From Actinomadura sp. 7K507 (GTDB lineage: Bacteria > Actinomycetota > Actinomycetes > Streptosporangiales > Streptosporangiaceae), in assembly GCF_004348425.1 (NCBI RefSeq), contig NZ_SMKK01000005.1, forward strand, positions 27,253 to 91,252: a DNA stretch of 64,000 nucleotides, in the 5' to 3' direction. Positions 16,389 through 25,109 of this stretch are shown here, one piece after another; positions within the stretch are counted from its first letter, which is position 1; each line of letters opens with the position of its first letter. The notes under the pieces are model-generated. The model saw only the letters and a list, made by a program, of their open reading frames with translations, was not told the DNA's origin and ran no database searches. Made by a program: the position numbers and the translations under genes.

Positions 16389-17978
16389 GTGCGTGCGCGG
16401 AGCGGGATCTCGCGGCTCGCCATGGCGCCCGCCGCGCTGCGCCGGCGCTCCGCCGCCGGCCTGCTCGCCATCGTGGTCGTGGCCGCGGGGGCCGGGTGCG
16501 ATGTCGCCGGGGGCGGCCCGGGGCCGTTCCAGGGCGGCGAGGCGACCCGCCGGGTCGAGAAGAAGGCGACGAACCCGCCGCCGGGCCTGCCCGCCGCCTT
16601 CACCTCAGGCCAGCGGCTCCGCTGGTCGGCCTGCCCGGCACCGTCCGCGGCCCAGGGGGGCGGTAAGGCCCCGGGGAACGGCTGGGAGTGCGCCACGATG
16701 AAGGCGCCGCTGGACTACCGGCGGCCCCGCCGCGCCACGATCGACGTCGCGCTGATCCGGAAAGGGGCCACCGGGCCGGAGCGGGAACGGATCGGGTCGC
16801 TCCTCCTCAACTTCGGCGGCCCCGGACGGTCCGGCGTCGTCGGCCTCCCCGAGTTCGCGGACGACTACACCTCGCTGGGCGAGCGCTACGACCTGGTCAG
16901 CTTCGACCCGCGGGGGGTCGGTGGGACCGCCCCCGTGAGATGCGGCAAGGACGGGTACGGGGGCGGCGACGCCTGCAAGAAGCACTCCGGGAGGCTCCTG
17001 CCCTACGTCGGCACCTCGCACACGGCGCGGGACCTGGACCTCATGCGCTATCTCCTCAGCGACGAGAAGCTGCACTATCTGGGCGTCTCCTACGGCACCT
17101 CGCTCGGCGGCGTCTACGCCCACCTGTTCCCGGAGAACGTGGGCAGGCTCGTGCTCGAAGCCCCCGTCGACCCGACCCTTGACCACCTGCTGAGCGACCT
17201 CAACCAGGTCAAGGCCGTCCAGCTCGCCTTCGACCGGTTCACCCGGCATTGCGCGGGCGCCTACGACGACTGCCCCACCGGCAGCGACCCCGCGCAGGCC
17301 GGCCGGCACGTCGTCCGGCTGCTGGGCAGGCTGGACGAAAAGCCCGCACCGGCCGGCGGCGAGGAACTCGACGGAGGCCTCGCCGCTTCCGCGATCGCGA
17401 ACTTCCTGGACCTCGGCCGCGAAGGCTGGAGGCCCCTGGCGGACGCGCTCACCGAGGTCATGGAGCGGGGCACCGGGCGCAAGTTGCTGGAGAAGACCAA
17501 CAGCCACGGCTCCCAGCGCCGCGCCGTGGGTGCGGCCGAGCTCGGCGTCCGCGGCGAGACCTCGGACGGCGACGGCACGTCCGCCTATGTCGCGATCACC
17601 TGCGCCGACTCCAACGTGCGGCCCGGCTTCACCGCGTCCGAGGCGATGGTCAAGCGGATCGCGGCGGCCTCCCCCGTCTTCGGGAAGGCCTGGTCCAGGT
17701 ACGTCTACCTCTGCTCCGACTGGCCGTTCGACGGCGAGCGCGCCAACCCCGACGTCAGCGCGGAGGGCGCCTCTCCGATCCTCGTCGTCGCCAACACCGG
17801 CGACCCGACGACGCCGTACGCGGGCGCCAGGCGCATGGCGGCCGAGCTGGGCGCGGGGGTCGGCGTCCTGCTGACCGTGCGGGACGAGGGCCACGGGTCC
17901 TACCCCCACAACCGCTGCGCGACCAGGGCGGTCGACGCCTACCTCCTCGATGGCACGCTGCCCCGTGCCGGCTGTTGA
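16389..17978 (+). CDS. Secreted lipoprotein alpha/beta-hydrolase, tripeptidyl aminopeptidase family
   Basis: This encodes a 529-residue exported peptidase starting at GTG 16389. The n-region is basic and the hydrophobic core LLAIVVVAAGAGCD ends in a lipobox-like AGAGC, so it is probably membrane-anchored. The oxyanion strand is LLNFGGPGRSG and the nucleophile Ser lies in GVSYGTSLGG. The acid is in VVANTGDPTTPY and the His in DEGHGSYPHNRC. The C-terminal third is the TAP-like domain. Members release N-terminal peptides from extracellular substrates in Streptomyces and relatives. Confidence 0.88.
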   Translation: MRARSGISRLAMAPAALRRRSAAGLLAIVVVAAGAGCDVAGGGPGPFQGGEATRRVEKKATNPPPGLPAAFTSGQRLRWSACPAPSAAQGGGKAPGNGWECATMKAPLDYRRPRRATIDVALIRKGATGPERERIGSLLLNFGGPGRSGVVGLPEFADDYTSLGERYDLVSFDPRGVGGTAPVRCGKDGYGGGDACKKHSGRLLPYVGTSHTARDLDLMRYLLSDEKLHYLGVSYGTSLGGVYAHLFPENVGRLVLEAPVDPTLDHLLSDLNQVKAVQLAFDRFTRHCAGAYDDCPTGSDPAQAGRHVVRLLGRLDEKPAPAGGEELDGGLAASAIANFLDLGREGWRPLADALTEVMERGTGRKLLEKTNSHGSQRRAVGAAELGVRGETSDGDGTSAYVAITCADSNVRPGFTASEAMVKRIAAASPVFGKAWSRYVYLCSDWPFDGERANPDVSAEGASPILVVANTGDPTTPYAGARRMAAELGAGVGVLLTVRDEGHGSYPHNRCATRAVDAYLLDGTLPRAGC

Positions 17979-18104
17979 GCCGCGATCTCCACCAGCTGAG
18001 GTACTAGCATCCGCGGCGTGCGGTCACCGCGGCCGTGTTGCGGCTCGGACGTTCCCGACCGCAGAGGCGGCCCGGATGTCCGACGGACGTGGTGGAGTGG
18101 CGGC

Positions 18105-19202
18105 ATGACCGTACTGAACAACCGGGCGCTCAACCGCGCGACGCTCGCCAGGCAGCTGCTGCTCGACCCCGCCGACATGCCTGTTCTCGATGCGGTCGCG
18201 CACCTCGGCGGGCTGCAGGCGCAGGAGCCGCAGGAGCCGTTCGTCGGGCTCTGGTCCCGGCTGCGCGCGTTCGCCCCGTCGGCGCTCTCGGACCTGCTGA
18301 CCGAGCGGCGCGTGGTGCGCACCCACCTGATGCGCCGCACCGTGCACCTGCTCACGGCCGGCGATGTCCTCGCCTGGCGGTTCCGTTTCGACGCCATGTT
18401 CCGCCAGCGGGTCCTGGGCATCTACCGCCGCGAACTCGAAACGGTGGATCTCGACGAGCTCGCGGAGGCCGGCCGTAAGGTGATGGCCGGCGGCGAGTCC
18501 CGCACCACGAGGGAACTCGCGGAGGCCGTGCAGGGACGCTGGCCGGAGGCGGGAAGGCTCGCACTGGGCGAGATGCTCATCTCGCTGGTCCCCTTGGCGC
18601 AGGCCCCGCCGCGCGGGCTGTGGCGCACCAAGGCGGGAGTGCGCCACGTCTCGATCCCCTCGTGGCTCGGCGGTGAGATCGCCCCACTTCCCGAGGACGG
18701 ATCCGACCCGGTCGGCGAGGCGCTGGTCCGGCGCTACCTGGCCGCGTACGGGCCCGCGGCCTCGGCGGACCTGCGCGCCTGGTGCGGCCTGGCCGGTCTT
18801 CCGGCAGCGGTGTCCGCGGTACGCGAGGAGCTGGTCTCCTTCCGCGACGAGCGCGGCCGCGAGCTGCTCGACCTCCCCGGCGCGCCGCGTCCCGACCCCG
18901 ACACGCCCGCACCGGTGCGGTTCCTCCCGGCGTTCGACAACGCGATCCTCGGCTACCACGACCGCAGCCGCATCATCGACGACGCCGACCGCAACCTCTC
19001 GTTCGCCGGCGAGCGCGTCGTCCTGGTGGACGGCAGAGTCGCCGCGACCTGGACGATCGACGACGGCACGGTGGTGGTCACCCCGCTTCAGCGTCTTTCA
19101 CCCGAGGACCGCACCACCATCACCGAGCATGGGGAGCGGCTGGCGTCGTTCCTCTCCGACGACGAAAGCCAACGCGCACGGATCGCCGCGTCTCCGCATT
19201 AG
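18105..19202 (+). CDS. Winged helix DNA-binding domain protein (HTH_42 family)
   Basis: This encodes a 365-residue soluble protein from ATG 18105, with GTGGAGTGG 5 nt upstream. It has the family's opening LLLDPADMPVLDAVAHLGGL followed by QAQEPQEPFVGLWSRL, the winged-helix repeat TERRVVRTHLMRRTVHLLT, and RFLPAFDNAILGYHDRSRI near the C-terminus. The family, related to E. coli YcaQ, includes DNA glycosylases that unhook crosslinks and related proteins of unknown activity. The 'QAQEP' box is shared with AlkX-type members. Repair of damaged DNA is possible but not shown. Confidence 0.8.
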   Translation: MTVLNNRALNRATLARQLLLDPADMPVLDAVAHLGGLQAQEPQEPFVGLWSRLRAFAPSALSDLLTERRVVRTHLMRRTVHLLTAGDVLAWRFRFDAMFRQRVLGIYRRELETVDLDELAEAGRKVMAGGESRTTRELAEAVQGRWPEAGRLALGEMLISLVPLAQAPPRGLWRTKAGVRHVSIPSWLGGEIAPLPEDGSDPVGEALVRRYLAAYGPAASADLRAWCGLAGLPAAVSAVREELVSFRDERGRELLDLPGAPRPDPDTPAPVRFLPAFDNAILGYHDRSRIIDDADRNLSFAGERVVLVDGRVAATWTIDDGTVVVTPLQRLSPEDRTTITEHGERLASFLSDDESQRARIAASPH

Positions 19203-19262
19203 GCGGCACAGGACGCGGCGCGTGTGCACGTCCTCGCCTGCGTTCCGCTCGTGGCGGGCGGG

Positions 19263-19958
19263 TCAGAGCCAGCCGAGGTCGGTCGGCTGGGGGAAGCCGC
19301 GGTGCCAGATGCCCCAGACGGCTAGGGCGACGGCGGCGGGGGCGAACGCGGGGATGAGGATGCGGCCCAGGTGGTGCCGGGTTCGCAGGCCCCACGCGGT
19401 GAAGGCGGCGGCGATGATCAGGCCCATGAGGGCGGTGCCGCCTTCGAGGGAGTTGGTGGTCCAGGTGAGGGCGACCGTGAGGGCGAGGACGAGGGCGAGG
19501 GGCCACGGCGGGGCGGGGCGGTGCGCGAGGGTGCGGGCGAGGGCGGCGAAGACCAGGGCGAGCCCGGCGTACCAGATGTAGTGGCCGGCGACTTCGTCCC
19601 AGAGGTGGACGACGGGGATGCCGGGGGTGTCGTTGCCGACGGAGTTCGCGGCGAGGTGGATGCCGTGTCCTTCGACGTAGGTGATGGCGCCGACGAGGAA
19701 GACGATTCCGCTGCGGCGGTCGGCCTGGCCGGTGTGGAGTGCGGCGGCGGCGGTGAGCAGGACGGCGTAGGGGGTGAGGATGTCGACCCAGTCGGCCCAC
19801 CGGGTGTCGCCCACAGTGCCGAGTCCGGCGAGGCCGAAGCCGATGTGGTGGGTGAGGCCGTAGAAGAGGGCGCAGGCGGCGAGCCAGCGTTCGGGGTGGC
19901 GGGCGCGGGCGGCCGGTGCGGCCGGCGCGTCGGCCGGTGTGGCCGGTGTCGACGTCAA
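19263..19958 (-). CDS. Uncharacterised seven-helix membrane protein
   Basis: This encodes a 231-residue membrane protein. The TTG at 19958 is chosen because an AGGGGAGG site lies 6 nt upstream; the frame stays open further. A short Ala/Pro-rich N-terminus precedes about seven helices: WLAACALFYGLTHHIGFGLA, ILTPYAVLLTAAAAL, IVFLVGAITYVEGHGIHLA, YIWYAGLALVFAAL, PLALVLALTVALTW, MGLIIAAAFTAWGL and AAVALAVWGIW. Several His residues fall in or next to helices (LTHHIG, EGHGIH, VAGHYIW), which may bind metal. I do not recognise the family. Confidence 0.7.
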   Translation of the reverse strand: MTSTPATPADAPAAPAARARHPERWLAACALFYGLTHHIGFGLAGLGTVGDTRWADWVDILTPYAVLLTAAAALHTGQADRRSGIVFLVGAITYVEGHGIHLAANSVGNDTPGIPVVHLWDEVAGHYIWYAGLALVFAALARTLAHRPAPPWPLALVLALTVALTWTTNSLEGGTALMGLIIAAAFTAWGLRTRHHLGRILIPAFAPAAVALAVWGIWHRGFPQPTDLGWL

Positions 19959-20045
19959 TGGCCCTCCCCTGGTTCGGCAGAGGTCCATCATGGCGTGGGC
20001 GGGCCCGGTGTGCGCGGCGGTTCGGCTCCCGGGCGCCCTTTCTGC

Positions 20046-20083
20046 GGGAGGCCACGCCGGGTGGATTCCCGGCGTGGCCTCCC
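20046..20083. terminator. Perfect 16-bp stem hairpin between two minus-strand genes
   Basis: The arms GGGAGGCCACGCCGGG (20046-20061) and CCCGGCGTGGCCTCCC (20068-20083) pair perfectly around the loop TGGATT. It lies 14 bases beyond the stop of the beta-helix gene. There is no U-tract on either strand, which is common for actinobacterial hairpin terminators. It most likely ends the beta-helix transcript. Confidence 0.7.
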
Positions 20084-20097
20084 CGGCCGGTCCTCGT

Positions 20098-21147
20098 TCA
20101 GCAGAGGCCGCGAGGCGTGGACGTCTTGCAGCGGTTGGCGTGGAAGCGGTTGGTCTTGCTGCCGCTCTTGTCGACCAGGTCGTACGGCGCGTTGCCGCGG
20201 ACGTGGTTGGCCTTGATGAGGTTGCGCTCGGCGGGGCGGTTCTTCGGCGGAACGCCGCGGTTCAGGACGATGCCGCCCGAGTAGGGCAGCTTGCCCTTGT
20301 TCTTCTTGACCACGTTCTTCTGGATGCTGTTGTGGTCGCCGCCGAAGGCCAGGATGCCGGTGCCGTGAAGCGCGGGGACCGGGCCGTGCGCCTTGCACTT
20401 GCGGTTGTTCTTCGAGACCTTGTTCTTCCAGATCGCGGTGTTGCCCTGGCCGCCCTTCTGGCCGTCGTCGACCAGGGTGATCCCGGTGCAGTTCCGGACG
20501 AAGGTGTTGTCCCACACCTTGACGTTGCGGGCATGCCGGACGAGCAGCCCCATCGCGTTGCCGGAGGCGTGGTTCCCGGTGACGACGGTCCCGTGCGCGT
20601 TCGCGATGTCGCCGACGTAGAGGCCGGCGTGCTCACCGGAGTGCACGACCCGGTTGTGCGCGAACTTTCCGCGGGTGGACCGGTACTCCGCGATGCCGTA
20701 TTCGCCGTTCTTCATGGCCAGGACGTATTCCACCGTCAGCTTGTCGGTGTAGTAGCCGAACACCCCGGTCTCCTTGAAGTTCCGGACGCTCAGCTTCTTG
20801 ACCGTGACGTCCTTGACCGGGTGCCCGGCGCGGCCGACCGCGCAGATGCCCATTCCGCGCTGCTTGACCTTCGCGCAGTGGTCCTTCTTGCCCGGGCTCA
20901 GGACGGTCTTGTTGCCCGCACCGCGGATCGTGAGCGGCTTGCGGACGAGGACTCCCCCGTCGTAGCGGCCCGCCTTGAGCTGGATCACGTCGCCCGGCCG
21001 CGCCTTGTCGACGGCCTTCTGGATCGAGTGACCCGGCTTCACCACGTGGACGCGGCCTGGGGCCGACGCCTGGCTCGAAGGCGCGAAGGCCGCGAACCCG
21101 GCGATTGCGACGACCGCGCCGAGCGAAGCCGCGAAAGTACGCCTCAT
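20098..21147 (-). CDS. Secreted right-handed beta-helix (NosD/pectate-lyase-like) protein
   Basis: This encodes a 349-residue exported protein. The signal peptide MRRTFAASLGAVVAIAGFAA ends near SSQASA. The mature part opens with the periplasmic copper-binding/NosD-like start HSIQKAVDKARPGDVIQLKA followed by GRYDGGVLVRKPLTIRGAG. A ladder of short repeats follows: VTVKKLSVRNFKETGVFG, GTVVTGNHASGNAMGLLV, VKVWDNTFVRNCTGITLV and NSIQKNVVKKNKGKLPYSG. This is a parallel beta-helix, usually carbohydrate binding or cleaving. No catalytic residues are certain. Cysteines (for example HCAKVK, GICAVG, RCKTS) could form disulfides. Confidence 0.85.
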   Translation of the reverse strand: MRRTFAASLGAVVAIAGFAAFAPSSQASAPGRVHVVKPGHSIQKAVDKARPGDVIQLKAGRYDGGVLVRKPLTIRGAGNKTVLSPGKKDHCAKVKQRGMGICAVGRAGHPVKDVTVKKLSVRNFKETGVFGYYTDKLTVEYVLAMKNGEYGIAEYRSTRGKFAHNRVVHSGEHAGLYVGDIANAHGTVVTGNHASGNAMGLLVRHARNVKVWDNTFVRNCTGITLVDDGQKGGQGNTAIWKNKVSKNNRKCKAHGPVPALHGTGILAFGGDHNSIQKNVVKKNKGKLPYSGGIVLNRGVPPKNRPAERNLIKANHVRGNAPYDLVDKSGSKTNRFHANRCKTSTPRGLC

Positions 21148-21426
21148 CCCATTTCCCCCGTTTCTTGGTTCCCCTTGGGAATTGCCACCCTCTTTTCCGG
21201 CGACGCAATTCCTCGATCATCTTGGAACCGCACGGGTAATGCACCCGGTGCCCGAAACGTAAACTTCAGGGAATCACACCGGATTTTGCCGTCTCTTTCG
21301 CGAACGCAGACGGGACCGGGGGAACGCCGCCGTCCACCGGACCGGGGTCTGGCGCGTCGGGTACCGGGCCTGCCCGGCGGAAGCGGCGGGCGCGCGTGCC
21401 CCGGCCGGTCGCGCGGCGGGGACCGG

Positions 21427-21846
21427 TTACGTCGTCTTGGGGCGGGGCGAGAGGGCCGACAGGAGGACGCCGCCCAGGCCCTTGGCGGAGGCGGCCAGGA
21501 CGGTCGTCCAGTCGAAGTAGTCGCGCCAGAGGGTGATGCGGTCGTCCTGCACCTTGAACGTGCCGCACACCCAGAACTCGGCGCGCCACGCACCCGCTTC
21601 CAGGACGTCGGTGCGCTCGGTCAGGACGACCGGGCCACTGGAGGCGATGTTGTGGATGCGGGCCTCGAAGCCGGAGCCGTAGCGGCCCATGGCGCGGAGC
21701 GTCTTCTCGACGGCGGGGAGGCCGCGCGCGGGCGGCAGCGGGACGTTCTGGTAGACGATCTCGGGGTCGGCGTACGTGAGGGCCCGGTCGATGTCGAGGT
21801 CTTCCAGGGCCGAGAGGAAATCGGTGACGGTCTGGATCTCGCTCAT
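21427..21846 (-). CDS. Limonene-1,2-epoxide hydrolase-family protein
   Basis: This encodes a 139-residue protein from ATG 21846 with a GGAGGAG site 5 nt upstream. The cone-shaped alpha+beta fold is recognisable: VTDFLSALEDLDIDRALTYA, EIVYQNVPLPPARGLPAVE, VVLTERTDVLEAG (Arg and Asp of the family's active site) and DRITLWRDYFDWTTVLA. These enzymes hydrolyse epoxides or act as SnoaL-like folds in secondary metabolism. It is divergent from the AfsR-like regulator, with 58 nt between the starts, so the regulator may control it. Confidence 0.8.
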   Translation of the reverse strand: MSEIQTVTDFLSALEDLDIDRALTYADPEIVYQNVPLPPARGLPAVEKTLRAMGRYGSGFEARIHNIASSGPVVLTERTDVLEAGAWRAEFWVCGTFKVQDDRITLWRDYFDWTTVLAASAKGLGGVLLSALSPRPKTT

Positions 21847-21904
21847 GGTGCTCCTCCGGGGTCGGTGGCACCACCGTAGTCGAGGGATACGGGAGAATCG
21901 GGTC

Positions 21905-24900
21905 ATGCGTTTCGGCGTCTTGGGGCCCGTCGAGGTCTGCGCGGACGGGGTCGCCGTGCCGGTGGGCGGGCCCAGGGTGCGGGCTCTGCTGGCGATGCTG
22001 CTGCTGGACGCCGGACGGGTCGTCGCTCACGAGCGGCTGATCGACGGGCTGTACGGGGACGAGCCGCCGGACGGTGCCGCGAACGCGCTCCAGTCGCAGG
22101 TGTCGCGGCTGCGTCGGGGGCTCGGGGACACGGGCCTGGTGGAGGGGCATCCGGCGGGATACCGGATCGCCGTCGATCCGGACGACGTCGATGTCCACCG
22201 GTTCGGGCTGCTGGCGGCCGGCGGGCGCGAGGCCCTGGCGGCCGGGGAGTTCGCGCGGGCGGCCGGGCTGTTCAGGGAGGCGCTCGCGCTCTGGCGCGGG
22301 CCCGCGCTGGCGGACCTGGGGGCGCCGTTCGCCGGGCCGCAGGTGGCTCGGCTGGACGAGGAGCGGGCCTCGGTCGTCGAGGAGTACGGCGACGCCGCGG
22401 TCAAGGACGGCGACGCCGGCGCGGTCGTTCCGGCGCTGCGGGAGCTGGTGGACGCGCAGCCGCTGCGGGAGCGGGCGCGCGCGACGCTGATGCGGGCGCT
22501 GCACGCGGAAGGGCGGCAGGCGGAGGCGCTCGCGGTGTTCGAGGAGGGCCGCCGGATCCTGGCCGACGAGCTGGGCGCCGATCCTTCGCGGGAGCTCGCG
22601 GACGTGCATGTGGCGATCCTGCGGGGTGAAGGCGGCGAAACCGTCCGGCCCAGGCTGCCGGCGCAGCTCACCAGCTTCGTGGGTCGCGAGACCGAGCTGC
22701 GGCGGGTCGGGAAGATGCTCGCGGCCGGGCGGCTCGTCACGCTGCTCGGGCCCGGTGGCGCGGGCAAGACCCGGCTGGCGGTCGAGGCGGCGCGGCGGGA
22801 GGACGGCGAGGTCTGCTTCGTCGATCTGGCGCCGGTCGATCCGGGTGACGTGCCCAAGGCGCTGCTCGGTGCGCTCGGGCTCCGGGCGGCGGGGGTGCGG
22901 CCGGTGCCCGGCCTGCCGGCGGACACCGAGGAGCGGCTGATCACCGGGCTGGAGGGGCGGCGGCTGCTGCTCGTCCTGGACAACTGCGAGCACGTCGTGG
23001 CGGCCGTCGCGGCGCTCACGCACCGGCTGCTGCGCGCCTGCCCGGGGCTGCGGGTGCTGGCGACCAGCCGGGAGTCGCTCGGGATCACCGGTGAGGCGCT
23101 GTGGCCGGTGCCGCCGCTGGAACCGCCGCCGGACGGCGCGACGGAGGCGGAGCTCGCCGCGTATCCGGCGGTGCGGCTGTTCCTCGACCGGGCCGAGGCG
23201 GTCCGGCCGGACTTCGTGATGGAGGGCGACGCCGTCGGGCGGATCTGCCGGGCCCTCGACGGGCTGCCGCTGGCGATCGAGCTGGCGGCGGCGCGGCTGC
23301 GGTCGCTCCCGGTCGCGCAGGTCGCGACGCGGCTGGACGACCGGTTCCGGCTGCTGTCGCGCGGCGACCGCACGGCCGCGCCCCGGCACCAGACGCTGCG
23401 GGCGGTCGTCGAGTGGAGCTGGGACCTGCTGGACGAGGCGGAGCGGACGCTCGCGCGGCGGCTCACCGTCTTCTCCGGCGGGTTCACGCTGGAGGCGGCC
23501 ATGGGCGTCTGCGACCTCGGCGACACCGACGACACCGACGAGCTGGTCGCCGGGCTGGCCGACAAGTCCCTGCTGCAGGCCGGCGGCGACCGGTACCGGA
23601 TGCTCGACACCGTCCGCGCGTTCTGCGCGGAGCGGCTCGCCGAGGCCGGTGAGACGGAGCGGTTCGAGGAGGCGCACGCGCGGTACTTCCTCGGCCTGGC
23701 ACGCGAAGCCGACCCCCGGCTGCGCGGCGCCGCACAGCTCGAATGGCTCGGGGTGCTCGCCGCCGAGCACGGGAACCTGCACGCGGCGCTGCGCCGGTCC
23801 GTCCGCCGGGATCCGGCGACGGCGCTGCGGCTGACCGCGTCGCTGACGTGGTACTGGCTGCTGAGGGGACGCATCGAGGGCGCGTCGCTGGCGTCCGAGC
23901 TGCTGGACGTCGTCGGCGAGCCGCCGGAGGGGCTGTACGAGGAGTACGCCCTGTGCGCCACCAACGCGGTGTCGGGCGGCGTCACCGGTGAGCGGGCGGC
24001 CGGGTGGCTCGACCGGGCGACCGTGCTGCTGCGCCGCGTGGAGGGCCCGCTGAGGTACCCGGCCACCCTCGTGATGCTGGCGATGATCTCCGGGCCCGCC
24101 GCCGACTACGGCTTCTTCGCCGGCCTGGACACCGCCGGCCAGGACGCCGCCGGCCAGACCGGCGCCGTCCAGACCGGCGACGACCCGTGGACGAAGGCGC
24201 TGCTCAGCATGGGCGCCGGGTTCCTCGCCCAGATCCACTACGACCTGGCGGACGCGGAGGAGGCGTGCGCCGAGGCCGTCCGGGGGTTCCGGGCCTGCGG
24301 TGACCGCTGGGGCACGGCCAGCTCGCTGGACGCGCTCGCCCAGGTGGCCGACCTGCGCGGCGACCGGGACCGGGCACTCGCGCTTCAGGAGGAGGCGCTG
24401 GAGCTGGTGGAGCAGCTCGGCGCGCTGGAGGACACCGCCGACCTGCTCTACCAGCGCGCCCTCACGCATCTGCACGGCGGTGACCTGGACGCGGCGCACG
24501 CCGGGTACGAGCGCGGCCTGGAGCCGGCCCGGCGCGCGGGCGCCCCCGAGAAGATCGCCGGCGGGTACCAGGGGCTCGGCGAGGTGGCCCGGCTGCGCGG
24601 CGACGCCGCCGGGGCGCGGCGGTTGTACGAGACGGCGCTGGCCCGGTGCACCTCCGAGCGTTTCACCGCCGCCGAGGTGCGGGGCTCCGCGCTCGTCGGG
24701 CTGGCCCGGCTGGCGGCCGCCGAGGGCGACCGCGGACGCGCGCTGGACCTGTTCCACGAGGCGCTGGACGCGTCGTCCGACCGCCCGATCCACGCCTACC
24801 AGGCGATCGCGGCCATCGGGCTGGCCGATGTGGCGGTCGCGGAGGGCGACGGCGAGCGGGCGGCGCGGCTGCTGGGCTTCGCGGCGGCGCTGCGGCGCGG

Positions 24901-25042
24901 CCGGATCCCCGGCGACCCGGACGCCGGGCGGGTCGCGGCCGCCGCCCGCGCGCTGCTCGGCGGCGCGGCGTACGAGGCGGTGTTCGCCGAAGCGGCCGCG
25001 CTCCCCCGCCCGCGGGCCTTCGCGCTGCTGACGCACCGCTGA
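21905..25042 (+). CDS. AfsR/SARP-family transcriptional regulator with NB-ARC and TPR domains
   Basis: This is a 1,045-residue regulator. The start ATG 21905 gives MRFGVLGPVEVCADG, the usual opening of the OmpR-like winged-helix DNA-binding domain (to about residue 95). The BTAD helical domain follows (about 100-245). An NB-ARC ATPase comes next with the P-loop GPGGAGKTRLA near residue 283, LLLVLDNCEHVV as Walker B, and GLPLAIELAAARLRSLP as the GxP motif. The last 350 residues contain TPR-type helical repeats (ALALQEEALELVEQLGALED, AGARRLYETALARC). Such proteins activate secondary-metabolite or stress genes. Confidence 0.93.
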   Translation: MRFGVLGPVEVCADGVAVPVGGPRVRALLAMLLLDAGRVVAHERLIDGLYGDEPPDGAANALQSQVSRLRRGLGDTGLVEGHPAGYRIAVDPDDVDVHRFGLLAAGGREALAAGEFARAAGLFREALALWRGPALADLGAPFAGPQVARLDEERASVVEEYGDAAVKDGDAGAVVPALRELVDAQPLRERARATLMRALHAEGRQAEALAVFEEGRRILADELGADPSRELADVHVAILRGEGGETVRPRLPAQLTSFVGRETELRRVGKMLAAGRLVTLLGPGGAGKTRLAVEAARREDGEVCFVDLAPVDPGDVPKALLGALGLRAAGVRPVPGLPADTEERLITGLEGRRLLLVLDNCEHVVAAVAALTHRLLRACPGLRVLATSRESLGITGEALWPVPPLEPPPDGATEAELAAYPAVRLFLDRAEAVRPDFVMEGDAVGRICRALDGLPLAIELAAARLRSLPVAQVATRLDDRFRLLSRGDRTAAPRHQTLRAVVEWSWDLLDEAERTLARRLTVFSGGFTLEAAMGVCDLGDTDDTDELVAGLADKSLLQAGGDRYRMLDTVRAFCAERLAEAGETERFEEAHARYFLGLAREADPRLRGAAQLEWLGVLAAEHGNLHAALRRSVRRDPATALRLTASLTWYWLLRGRIEGASLASELLDVVGEPPEGLYEEYALCATNAVSGGVTGERAAGWLDRATVLLRRVEGPLRYPATLVMLAMISGPAADYGFFAGLDTAGQDAAGQTGAVQTGDDPWTKALLSMGAGFLAQIHYDLADAEEACAEAVRGFRACGDRWGTASSLDALAQVADLRGDRDRALALQEEALELVEQLGALEDTADLLYQRALTHLHGGDLDAAHAGYERGLEPARRAGAPEKIAGGYQGLGEVARLRGDAAGARRLYETALARCTSERFTAAEVRGSALVGLARLAAAEGDRGRALDLFHEALDASSDRPIHAYQAIAAIGLADVAVAEGDGERAARLLGFAAALRRGRIPGDPDAGRVAAAARALLGGAAYEAVFAEAAALPRPRAFALLTHR

Positions 25043-25109
25043 CCGGTGCCGGCGGCGCCGTCAGCCGGCGGTGCGCGGACGGTCAGCGCGCCCCGCGACG
25101 GTCGCGTGC

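Noticed and set aside
21266..25036. A 1,256-codon open frame antisense to the AfsR-like gene
   Set aside because: It is low-complexity Arg/Pro/Gly-rich sequence produced by the third-position GC of the real gene, with no domain. The sense frame has clear SARP, NB-ARC and TPR motifs.
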